From Tardiphaga robiniae (GTDB taxonomy: Bacteria; Pseudomonadota; Alphaproteobacteria; Rhizobiales; Xanthobacteraceae), in the NCBI RefSeq assembly GCF_001618955.1, contig NZ_LVYV01000034.1, positions 1-64,000 of the forward strand: 64,000 bases of DNA, given 5' to 3'. Below, one piece after another: positions 1 through 6,594 of this stretch; position 1 is the first letter of the stretch, and each line of letters begins with the position of its first letter. A program made the position numbers and the translations under genes. The notes beneath the pieces were generated by a model. The model was not told the DNA's origin. It made no database searches and was given only the letters and a program-made list of their open reading frames with translations.

Positions 1-489
1 CAGTGGCAGTGCTGGCGCAGATCCGTCCTGCCCGAAGACAGACGTCACCCATGAACCGCGTAACGCCGCATCTCCGGCGTCCACCGCATCCAGCCCCGCG
101 AACGTGACGATCGCGCTCGCCCCTCTCATCGGGCCGGACGGAAGAGATAATAATCCTGATAGGGATATTGTCAACGAAAAATAGGAAAAAAGGTTTTGGC
201 GCTGTCGCCGCCTCCAGCTCGTCATTCCGGGGCGTGGCCGGCGTAAGCCGGACGCGACCCCGGAATCCCAGCATGTTCAGCAAAACACCTCAAGATTCCG
301 GGTTCGCACTACGCGGCTGCGCCGCTTCGTGCGCCCCGGAATGACGAGCAAGGAGGCCCCGGAATGACAGTGTTGGAGAGGGAACGCAGTCTACAGGCAA
401 CGCCGCCGAAAACTGCGGCTTGCTTCTTTCGCCCTCTGCTGCAATCTGGATGGATCACTGTCAGTCACTCCAATTACGAGATTCCACGG
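1..489. other. Left-edge intergenic region, no gene seen
   Basis: I find no convincing coding sequence in this stretch. Bases 1-180 show no start codon with a Shine-Dalgarno sequence and no family I recognise. Bases 221-345 are a dispersed palindrome, listed separately. The last part (370-489) should contain the promoter of the following DUF3830-puuE-uraDH genes, but I could not find a clear -35/-10 pair or a GG-N10-GC sigma-54 element there. Confidence 0.6.
221..345. repeat. Dispersed intergenic palindrome, GTCATTCCGGGGCG family
   Basis: The ends are a perfect 14-base inverted repeat: GTCATTCCGGGGCG at 221-234 and CGCCCCGGAATGAC at 332-345. Inside are smaller inverted stretches (for example around GCCGGCGTAAGCCGG). 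A second copy of the right end, CCCCGGAATGAC, lies at 357-368. Elements of this kind are very common between genes in Bradyrhizobium and Rhodopseudomonas genomes, which is my recollection and was not searched here. It is probably a non-coding REP-like element. Confidence 0.8.
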
Positions 490-903
490 ATGAGCCAGCT
501 CAAAGTCCATGTCGGCGACTTCACCTTCGACGCGAAATTCGAGGAGAAGGACGCCCCCAAGACCGTCGCCGCCTTCAAGAAGGCGATGCCGTTTGTCAGC
601 CAGGCGATCCATGTGCGCTGGAGCGGCGAGGGCGTCTGGATGCCGCTTGGCGATCTCGATTTCGGCGTGCCCTATGAGAACCACACCAGCTTTCCGGCGC
701 CGGGCCACATCATCCTGTATCCGGGCGGCATCAGCGAGACCGAGATCCTGCTGGCCTATAGCGGCGTGCATTTCGCCAGCAAGATGGGTCAGCTCGCCGG
801 TAACCATTTCATTACGCTGACCTCGAATCTCGAAAATCTGAAAGAGATGGGCAAGACCGTGCTCTGGAAGGGTGCGCAACCCGTCCGTTTCGAGATGGTC
901 TGA
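490..903 (+). CDS. DUF3830 family protein (137 aa)
   Basis: Small soluble protein matching the DUF3830 family (cyclophilin-like fold in family descriptions). I see no signal peptide or membrane segment. The reading frame is open further upstream to 364, but the ATG at 490 starts the conserved part (MSQLKVHVGDFTFDAKF) and gives the usual length of about 140 residues. Its TGA overlaps the ATG of the allantoinase gene by one base (TGATG), so the two are translationally coupled. Function is unknown. The coupling and the surrounding urate genes suggest a role in ureide metabolism, perhaps as a binding or isomerase-like accessory protein, but that is inference. Confidence 0.85.
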   Translation: MSQLKVHVGDFTFDAKFEEKDAPKTVAAFKKAMPFVSQAIHVRWSGEGVWMPLGDLDFGVPYENHTSFPAPGHIILYPGGISETEILLAYSGVHFASKMGQLAGNHFITLTSNLENLKEMGKTVLWKGAQPVRFEMV

Positions 904-1853
904 TGACATCAGGCGATTATCCCCAAGGTCTTTATCCAAGAGACCTCCGTGGCTACGGCCGCACGCCGCCCGATCCGAAATGGCCGGATGGCGCCCGCGT
1001 GGCGGTGCAGTTCGTCGTCAATTTCGAAGAGGGCGGCGAGAACAACATTCTGCATGGCGATCGCGCCTCGGAAGCGTTTCTCTCGGATGTGCTGGGTGCG
1101 CAGCCCTGGCCGGGCCAGCGCCATGCCAATATCGAATCCATGTTCGAATATGGCTCGCGCGCCGGCTTCTGGCGGCTGTGGCGGATGTTCACCGAACGCA
1201 ACATGCCGACCACGGTGTTCGGCGTCGCGACAGCGCTGCAACGCAATCCCGAAATCGTCGCCGCCATGCAGGAGGCGAAGTGGGATATCGCCAGCCACAG
1301 TCTGAAGTGGATCGAGCACAAGGATATGTCGGAGCCCGAGGAGCGCTTCGAGATCGCCGAGGCGATCCGCGTGCATACCGAGGCGACCGGCGCGCGCCCG
1401 ACCGGCTGGTACACCGGCCGCAGTTCGATCAACACCATTCGCCTGCTGATGGAAGCCGGTGGCTTCAAGTATCTGTGCGATAGCTATGCCGACGATCTGC
1501 CGTACTGGATCAAGGGACCCAGCGAACCGCAGCTCATCATTCCCTATACGCTCGATGCCAATGACATGCGTTTCGTCAATCCGCAGGGTTTTGGTGGCGG
1601 CGACGAGTTCTTCACTTACCTGAAGGATTCGTTCGATGTGCTGTATGCCGAAGGCGCGACGTCGCCGAAGATGATGACCGTGGGCCTGCATTGCCGCGTC
1701 GTCGGTCGTCCCGGTCGTGCGGCGTCGCTGATGCGGTTCCTCGATTACATCGCGAGCCACGAGCGCGTCTGGGTGCCGACGCGTCTTGATATCGCTGAGC
1801 ACTGGCACGCCAATCTGAAACATCTCGCCGCCGACGCCCGTGCCATCGGGTAG
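903..1853 (+). CDS. puuE: Allantoinase, polysaccharide-deacetylase fold (PuuE)
   Basis: Hydrolyses allantoin to allantoate in the cytoplasm. The 316-residue protein is a NodB-like deacetylase-fold enzyme of the PuuE type, metal-independent according to the family literature, and not the amidohydrolase-type allantoinase. Recognisable stretches are YPRDLRGYGRTPPDPKWP near the N-terminus, the central WDIASHSLKW, and RPTGWYTGRSS. The start overlaps the stop of the DUF3830 gene by one base. The fused uraD-uraH gene follows after 24 bases, so product flow from 5-hydroxyisourate to allantoate is encoded contiguously. Confidence 0.93.
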   Translation: MTSGDYPQGLYPRDLRGYGRTPPDPKWPDGARVAVQFVVNFEEGGENNILHGDRASEAFLSDVLGAQPWPGQRHANIESMFEYGSRAGFWRLWRMFTERNMPTTVFGVATALQRNPEIVAAMQEAKWDIASHSLKWIEHKDMSEPEERFEIAEAIRVHTEATGARPTGWYTGRSSINTIRLLMEAGGFKYLCDSYADDLPYWIKGPSEPQLIIPYTLDANDMRFVNPQGFGGGDEFFTYLKDSFDVLYAEGATSPKMMTVGLHCRVVGRPGRAASLMRFLDYIASHERVWVPTRLDIAEHWHANLKHLAADARAIG

Positions 1854-1877
1854 ACCAGGATTGGGATAGCGCTTGCC

Positions 1878-2765
1878 ATGACCGAAAAGACGCTCCACGA
1901 ACTCAACAGCTGCAGCAAAGTGGATTTCGTCGCAGCGCTGGCGAATATCTTCGAGTATTCGCCGTGGATCGCGGAGAAGGCTGCGGACAACCGGCCTTTC
2001 GCGGGCGTGAAGCAGTTGTTTGCGGCGATGCGCAAGGTGGTCGAGGAGGCGGCTGCAGGCCAGCGGCTGGCGCTGATCAAGGCGCATCCGGACCTTGCCG
2101 ATAAAACGCAACGGGGCGATCTCCTGACGGCAGAATCCAATGCCGAGCAGAACAGCGCCGGGCTCGACCGGCTCTCGGAAGCCGAATATGCCGCCTTCGA
2201 TCGCGTCAACAATGCCTATCGTGCCAAGTTCGGCTTCCCCTATATCGTCTGCGTTCGCCGCCACACCAAGGATTCCATCCTGGCGGATTTCGAGAAGCGG
2301 TTGCCCAACGACCCGGCCGCCGAGGTCACCGCATCGGTTGCCGAAATCTGCAAGATCGCGGCATTGCGCACCGATCTGCTGGTCAACGGGCCGGATCGCC
2401 TACAGGTGCATGGCCGGCTCTCGACCCATGTGCTCGATACCCATAGCGGTCGGCCTGCAGCGGGGATTTCGGTCGAACTGGTCGAATTGTCGAAGCTCAG
2501 CGTCAGCCGCGTGATTGCGCGCACGCTGACAAATCACGACGGCCGCACCGATGTGCCGCTGATCGCCGGCAGGCCGGTGCCGATCGGAGGCTATGAACTG
2601 ACTTTCAAGGTTGGGAGCTATTTTGCGGAGCGGGGCGTGCCGATGTCCGATCCGCCGTTCCTCGACGAGATCCCGTTGCGCTTTTCCGTCTATGAGCCCG
2701 AAGGCCATCTCCACGTGCCGCTGCTGGTAACGCCGTGGAGCTATGGGACCTATCGAGGGAGCTGA
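1878..2765 (+). CDS. uraD-uraH: Bifunctional OHCU decarboxylase / 5-hydroxyisourate hydrolase
   Basis: Fusion of two enzymes that convert the uricase product to S-allantoin. Residues 1 to about 165 are the OHCU decarboxylase (UraD): the catalytic histidine lies in KAHPDL (H70), followed by AEQNSAGLDRL and the FGFPYIVCVR signature. Residues about 178-295 are a transthyretin-like 5-hydroxyisourate hydrolase (UraH) with LSTHVLDTHSGRPAAGI and the diagnostic C-terminal YRGS. Physiologically the order of action is UraH then UraD, the reverse of the domain order. Similar fusions are known in bacteria and plants. Both active sites look intact. Confidence 0.95.
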   Translation: MTEKTLHELNSCSKVDFVAALANIFEYSPWIAEKAADNRPFAGVKQLFAAMRKVVEEAAAGQRLALIKAHPDLADKTQRGDLLTAESNAEQNSAGLDRLSEAEYAAFDRVNNAYRAKFGFPYIVCVRRHTKDSILADFEKRLPNDPAAEVTASVAEICKIAALRTDLLVNGPDRLQVHGRLSTHVLDTHSGRPAAGISVELVELSKLSVSRVIARTLTNHDGRTDVPLIAGRPVPIGGYELTFKVGSYFAERGVPMSDPPFLDEIPLRFSVYEPEGHLHVPLLVTPWSYGTYRGS

Positions 2766-2770
2766 GATTT

Positions 2771-2926
2771 CCTTCCCCCCGCTTGCGGGGAGAAGGTGGC
2801 GTCGCGAAGCGACGACGGATGAGGGGGAGCCAGCGAGTAAAACACTGGCTCCCCCTCACCCGACTTCCACGCGCTTCGCGCGTTCCAGTCGACCTCTCCC
2901 CGCAAGCGGGGAGAGGATAAGAAAAA
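2771..2926. repeat. Intergenic palindromic element, CTCTCCCCGC family (copy 1)
   Basis: Long imperfect inverted repeat with arms of about 70 bases. The left arm has CCCCGCTTGCGGGG and GAGGGGGAGCCAG, and the right arm CTGGCTCCCCCTC and CCTCTCCCCGCAAGCGGG. Each arm carries its own small hairpins (GTCGCGAAGCGAC; GCGCGCTTCGCGCG-like). It fills the gap between uraD-uraH and the ModA-like gene and ends just before that gene's ribosome-binding site. Three more members lie at 3746, 6360 and 11553. Confidence 0.8.
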
Positions 2927-2949
2927 AGACGTCAACCGGGAGAGACACC

Positions 2950-3723
2950 ATGCGCCACATCATTCGTTCGCTGCTCGTGCTCGGCTGCGCCGTCGCCTCG
3001 ACGCCCAGCGCCTTGGCCTCCGAAGTCCATGTGATGATCTCCGGCGGCTTCACGGCGGCCTACAAGGAACTGGTGCCGCAATTCGAGAAGGCGACGGGCA
3101 ATACGGTCGTCACGGCCTATGGGCCGTCGATGGGGGAGACGCCGCAGGCGATCCCAATGCGGCTCGCGCGGGGCGAGCCGGCCGATGTGCTGATCATGGT
3201 GGGCTACGCGTTGGGTGATCTCGTCAGCAAGGGCAAGGTGATCGCCGACAGCCGCGTCGATCTCGCGGATTCGCCCATTGGCGTTGTCGTGAAGGAGGGC
3301 GCGCCGAAGCCGGACCTGTCCTCTGCGGATACGCTGAAGGTTGCGCTGTTGAAGACCAGGACCGTGGCTTATTCGGACAGCGCCAGCGGTGTGTATGTCA
3401 GCAAGGAGATGTTCGAGAAGCTCGGCATTGCCGACGCCATGAAGGACAAGGCGCGCAAGATCCCGGCGACGCCGGTCGGCGAGATCGTCGCCAGGGGCGA
3501 GGCCGAGATCGGCTTTCAGCAGATCAGCGAATTGAAACCGGTCAAGGGCATCGAGATCGTCGGCCCGTTGCCGGCGGAGCTGCAGAAGATCACCGTGTTC
3601 TCTGCAGGGCTCGCGAGCAATGCGCCGCAGCCCGAGGCGGGCAAGGCGCTGATCGCGTTTCTGTCCTCGAAGCAGGCCGCGCCTGTGATCGTGGCGAGCG
3701 GGCTCGAGCCGAAGGTGAAGTAG
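2950..3723 (+). CDS. Periplasmic ModA-like substrate-binding protein (257 aa)
   Basis: Secreted solute-binding protein of the molybdate/ModA-like superfamily. A Sec signal peptide is visible (MRHIIRSLLVLGCAV, cleavage near ALAS-EV), followed by the ligand-binding start HVMISGGFTAAYKELVPQFE and the hinge-like AYSDSASGVYVSKEMFEKLG. I chose the ATG at 2950 because GGGAGAGACACC precedes it and the frame upstream lies inside a repeat. No permease or ATPase gene is next to it, so the partner transporter is unknown. Molybdate supply for the nearby Mo hydroxylases is possible. An organic anion or a sensory role is equally possible. Confidence 0.75.
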   Translation: MRHIIRSLLVLGCAVASTPSALASEVHVMISGGFTAAYKELVPQFEKATGNTVVTAYGPSMGETPQAIPMRLARGEPADVLIMVGYALGDLVSKGKVIADSRVDLADSPIGVVVKEGAPKPDLSSADTLKVALLKTRTVAYSDSASGVYVSKEMFEKLGIADAMKDKARKIPATPVGEIVARGEAEIGFQQISELKPVKGIEIVGPLPAELQKITVFSAGLASNAPQPEAGKALIAFLSSKQAAPVIVASGLEPKVK

Positions 3724-3745
3724 GGCAGGTAAACGGCTTACTTAA

Positions 3746-3896
3746 CCTCTCCCCGCTCTGCGCGGGGAGAGGTCGCCGCGTCTTCGCGGCGGGTGAGGGG
3801 CGAGGCCCCCGCCTACCACGGCGATGGACTTTGCGGTTCGCAAGCGCCCCTCACCCCAGCCCTCTCGCCGCAACTGCGGGGCGAGGGAGCGAGAGG
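3746..3896. repeat. Intergenic palindromic element, CTCTCCCCGC family (copy 2)
   Basis: Begins with the hairpin CCTCTCCCCGC-TCTG-CGCGGGGAGAGG-like sequence at 3746-3772, then CGCCGCG-TCTT-CGCGGCG, and closes with CCCCTCACCCCAGCC and a GCGAGGGAGCGAGAGG tail. It lies between the convergent ends of the ModA-like gene and the permease gene, where it could serve as a transcription end for both strands. The first 60 bases are almost identical to the start of copy 3 at 6360. Confidence 0.78.
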
Positions 3897-3910
3897 CCGG
3901 CGTGTCGTAA

Positions 3911-5305
3911 CTAATGCGTCGCAGCCGCAGCCACGCCCGCCGCTTCGGCTTTTGCGGTCTCGGCACTGCTGACGCCATTGAAGAACGCGTTGAGGATCAC
4001 GGCCACCAGCGCGCAAAGCAGGATGCCCGACTCCAGCAGCGGATGCAGGTCATGCGGCAGCGCCTTGAAGAAGTTCGGTGACACCAGCGGGATCATGCCG
4101 AAGCCGACGGAGATGGCGACCACGAACAGGTTGCGCTGGTTGGTCTTGAAATCGACCGCGGTGAGGATGCGGGCACCGGTCGCAGCGACCATGCCGAACA
4201 TCACAAGGCCGGCGCCGCCGAGCACGACCTGCGGCACGGATTCCACCAGCGCGGCCATCTTCGGCAGCAGGCCGAGCACCAGCATGATGCCGCCGCCGGC
4301 AATGGTCACCCAGCGGGAGCGCACGCCGGTGATCCCGACAAGGCCGACATTCTGCGAGAACGACGTGTAGGGGAAGGTATTGAAGATACCGCCAAGGAAC
4401 GTGCCGACACCGTCGGCGCGCAGGCCCTTGGTCAGTGCGTCCCTGTCGACTTTCCTGTCGGTCATCTCGCCGAGTGCCAGGAACATACCGAGGGATTCGA
4501 TCATGACCACGATCATCACGATGCACATGGTGACGATCGGGACGAGATGGAATTGCGGCATGCCGAAATGGAACGGCAGTACGATGTCGACCCAGCCGGC
4601 GGTGCCGACCTTGTCGAAATGCATCACGCCCAGCACGCTGGCAAGGACGGCGCCGGCGATGATTCCGAGCAGCACCGAGACATTGGACAGAAAGCCGGTA
4701 CCCCATTTGATCAGAGCGAGGATCACGACCAGCACGAACAGCGCGATGCCGAGCCCCTGCAACTGGCCGTAAGCCGGATTGGGGAATGTGTGCGGAACGC
4801 CATCGATGACCTTGGTGAACATGGGTAGTCCGCCACCAGCCCAGTTGATACCAACGCGCATCAGGGAGATGCCGATCACCATGATGATGGTGCCGGTGAC
4901 CACAGGCGGAAACAGCGGCAGCAGCCGGCTGATGAAAGGCGCGATAATGATGCCGAAGATTCCGGCAGCGATGACCGAACCATAGATGCCGAGCAGGCCG
5001 ATATCCGGGGCGGCGGCCATCGACAGCATCGGGCCGACCGAGGCGAAGGTGACGCCCATCATGACAGGCAAGCGGATGCCGACACCGGGAAAGCCGATAC
5101 ACTGGACCAGGGTCGCAAGGCCGCAAGCGAACAGGTCGGCGGAGATCAGGAAGGCGACGTCCTGAGGTGGCAGCTTCAGGGCGCGGCCGATAATGAGCGG
5201 CACCGCCACGGCGCCGGCATACATCACCAGCACATGCTGCAGACCCAGCGCGAGGAGGCGCGGGGTCGGGAGGACCTCGTCGACGGGATGGACGCTCGTT
5301 GTCAT
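3911..5305 (-). CDS. NCS2-family urate/xanthine permease (464 aa)
   Basis: Integral membrane nucleobase:cation symporter-2 protein, probably importing urate or xanthine. It has 12-14 hydrophobic segments and family motifs such as LPVMMGVTFASVGP, VIESLGMFLALGEMTDR (TM8 QxE/ExL-type region) and FNTFPYTSFSQNVGLVGITGVRSR (TM10 signature). The frame extends upstream to 5809, but the ATG at 5305 begins the conserved N-terminus and the extension would run across the divergent uricase gene. It is divergent from uricase, and the 204-base gap carries a sigma-54-type element for each direction. Substrate choice between urate, xanthine and uracil cannot be read with certainty. Context favours urate or xanthine. 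Confidence 0.9.
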   Translation of the reverse strand: MTTSVHPVDEVLPTPRLLALGLQHVLVMYAGAVAVPLIIGRALKLPPQDVAFLISADLFACGLATLVQCIGFPGVGIRLPVMMGVTFASVGPMLSMAAAPDIGLLGIYGSVIAAGIFGIIIAPFISRLLPLFPPVVTGTIIMVIGISLMRVGINWAGGGLPMFTKVIDGVPHTFPNPAYGQLQGLGIALFVLVVILALIKWGTGFLSNVSVLLGIIAGAVLASVLGVMHFDKVGTAGWVDIVLPFHFGMPQFHLVPIVTMCIVMIVVMIESLGMFLALGEMTDRKVDRDALTKGLRADGVGTFLGGIFNTFPYTSFSQNVGLVGITGVRSRWVTIAGGGIMLVLGLLPKMAALVESVPQVVLGGAGLVMFGMVAATGARILTAVDFKTNQRNLFVVAISVGFGMIPLVSPNFFKALPHDLHPLLESGILLCALVAVILNAFFNGVSSAETAKAEAAGVAAAATH

Positions 5306-5358
5306 TGATCTAGCCCCTTGCTTAGGTGATGAAATGTCGTGGCAATATGATCGACAGA

Positions 5359-5374
5359 TACAAGCCTCGTGCCA
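5359..5374 (-). promoter_or_regulatory. Candidate sigma-54 promoter for the permease gene
   Basis: Reading the minus strand, TGGCACG-AGGC-TTGTA. The -24 half is a perfect match to TGGCACG and the spacing is right. The -12 half has GT where GC is usual. A start about 12 bases downstream would give a leader of about 44 bases before the permease ATG at 5305. Confidence 0.6.
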
Positions 5375-5417
5375 GACGCCGCTGAAAGCCGTTTCGCCCC
5401 GGTGGTGTGGTGACCGG

Positions 5418-5433
5418 TGGCACGAAGGTTGCT
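5418..5433 (+). promoter_or_regulatory. Candidate sigma-54 promoter for uricase
   Basis: TGGCACG-AAGG-TTGCT matches the sigma-54 consensus (TGGCACG-N4-TTGCW) at every defined position, with GG and GC exactly ten bases apart. Transcription would start near 5444, leaving a leader of about 65 bases before the GTG at 5510. This also argues against the upstream TTG at 5459 as the uricase start. Confidence 0.8.
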
Positions 5434-5509
5434 CGATACTAAGCATTGCTGAAATATATTGCCCGGCGACTGGGGTTCCCTGGTCGCCAACACAGACTGG
5501 AGGTCGCGC

Positions 5510-6349
5510 GTGCCGCTCATCAAGAACAGATATGGAAAAGGCCGTGTCCGGATCATGCGGATCCATCGCGACGGCGACAAGCAGGACGTCAGCCAGCTCA
5601 GCATCAAGGCGATGCTGGAAGGCGATTTCGGCCGGGCCTATACCGACGCGGACAACTCCACCTCGACATCCACGGACACCATCAAGAACATCGTCAATGT
5701 GGTGGCGCGCGAAAACACCGCGCTCTCGACGGAGGAGTTCTGTCAGGTGCTGGCGAAGCGCTATCTCGACCTGTATCCGCAGGCCCGTTCCGTCAGCATC
5801 ACGGCGCATGAGACCAAGTGGGCGCGACTGGCCGTCGATGGCGAACTACACCCGCACGCATTCCTGCTCGACAGCAACGGCAAGCCGACCGTCGAGATCC
5901 ATGCCACGCGCGACGGCATGACCATGAGCTCCGGTCTCGATAACTTCACCTTCATGAAGTCGACGCAGTCCGGCTGGGAGAACTACTACACGGACAAATA
6001 TTCCACGATCCAGCCGACCAATGACCGCATCTGCGCGACATCGATGGTGGCGTCGTGGACATGGTCCGGCAAGCCCGCCAGCTATCCCGCGACCAATGCG
6101 AAGATCCTCGATATCCTGCTGAAGGAATTCGCGACCACCTATAGTCCGAGCGTACAGAACAGCCTGTACCGCATGGGCGAGAAGGTGCTGGCCGCCGTGC
6201 CAGAAATTTCCGAGATCAGCATGGCCTGCCCGAACATCCACTACATCCCCATGAATCTCTCGGCCTTTGGTCTCGATAACAACAACGACGTGTTCCTGCC
6301 GACGGACGAGCCGCACGGGCAGATCGAATGCACGGTGGGGCGGGGGTAG
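5510..6349 (+). CDS. pucL: Urate oxidase, cofactor-free uricase (279 aa)
   Basis: Oxidises urate to 5-hydroxyisourate and hydrogen peroxide. The cofactor-independent uricase fold is recognised by the T-fold repeats and by the catalytic residues aligned to the Aspergillus enzyme: K10 (NRYGKGRV), T57 (STDTIKN) and the histidine of PNIHYIPMNLS (H244). The C-terminal ECTVGR motif is present. I use the GTG at 5510, preceded by GGAGG at seven bases, which places K10 and T57 at family numbering. A TTG at 5459 would add 17 residues without a ribosome-binding site. It is divergent from the permease and feeds UraH/UraD/PuuE. Confidence 0.95.
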   Translation: MPLIKNRYGKGRVRIMRIHRDGDKQDVSQLSIKAMLEGDFGRAYTDADNSTSTSTDTIKNIVNVVARENTALSTEEFCQVLAKRYLDLYPQARSVSITAHETKWARLAVDGELHPHAFLLDSNGKPTVEIHATRDGMTMSSGLDNFTFMKSTQSGWENYYTDKYSTIQPTNDRICATSMVASWTWSGKPASYPATNAKILDILLKEFATTYSPSVQNSLYRMGEKVLAAVPEISEISMACPNIHYIPMNLSAFGLDNNNDVFLPTDEPHGQIECTVGRG

Positions 6350-6359
6350 TTTTGCTTAA

Positions 6360-6577
6360 CCTCTCCCCGCTCTGCGCGGGGAGAGGTCGCCGCGTCTTCG
6401 CGGCGGGTGAGGGGCCGCGGACGCAGCTAACCACATCGATAGCCAATCGGGTCGTTCAGTTGCGGTGATACCGATCCGATGGAATGAGTTTGCTTCGGGC
6501 GCCGTGCCATGCCCCTCACCCGACCGGCTTCGCTGCGCTTCGCCGGGCGACCTCTCCCCGCAAAGGGCGGGGAGAGG
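6360..6577. repeat. Intergenic palindromic element, CTCTCCCCGC family (copy 3)
   Basis: Left end CCTCTCCCCGCTCTGCGCGG, right end CCTCTCCCCGCAAAGGGCGG, with an inverted GGTGAGGGG / CCCCTCACC pair inside and a unique core of about 80 bases (6425-6505). It separates the convergent uricase and xanthine dehydrogenase genes and fills nearly all of the 245-base gap. The unique core shows no reading frame of note. Confidence 0.75.
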
Positions 6578-6594
6578 TTAGGAACAGCACGCTG

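Noticed and set aside
909-2264. A 451-codon open frame on the minus strand
   Set aside because: Antisense to puuE and uraD, both of which have clear family motifs. Composition is typical of a shadow frame.
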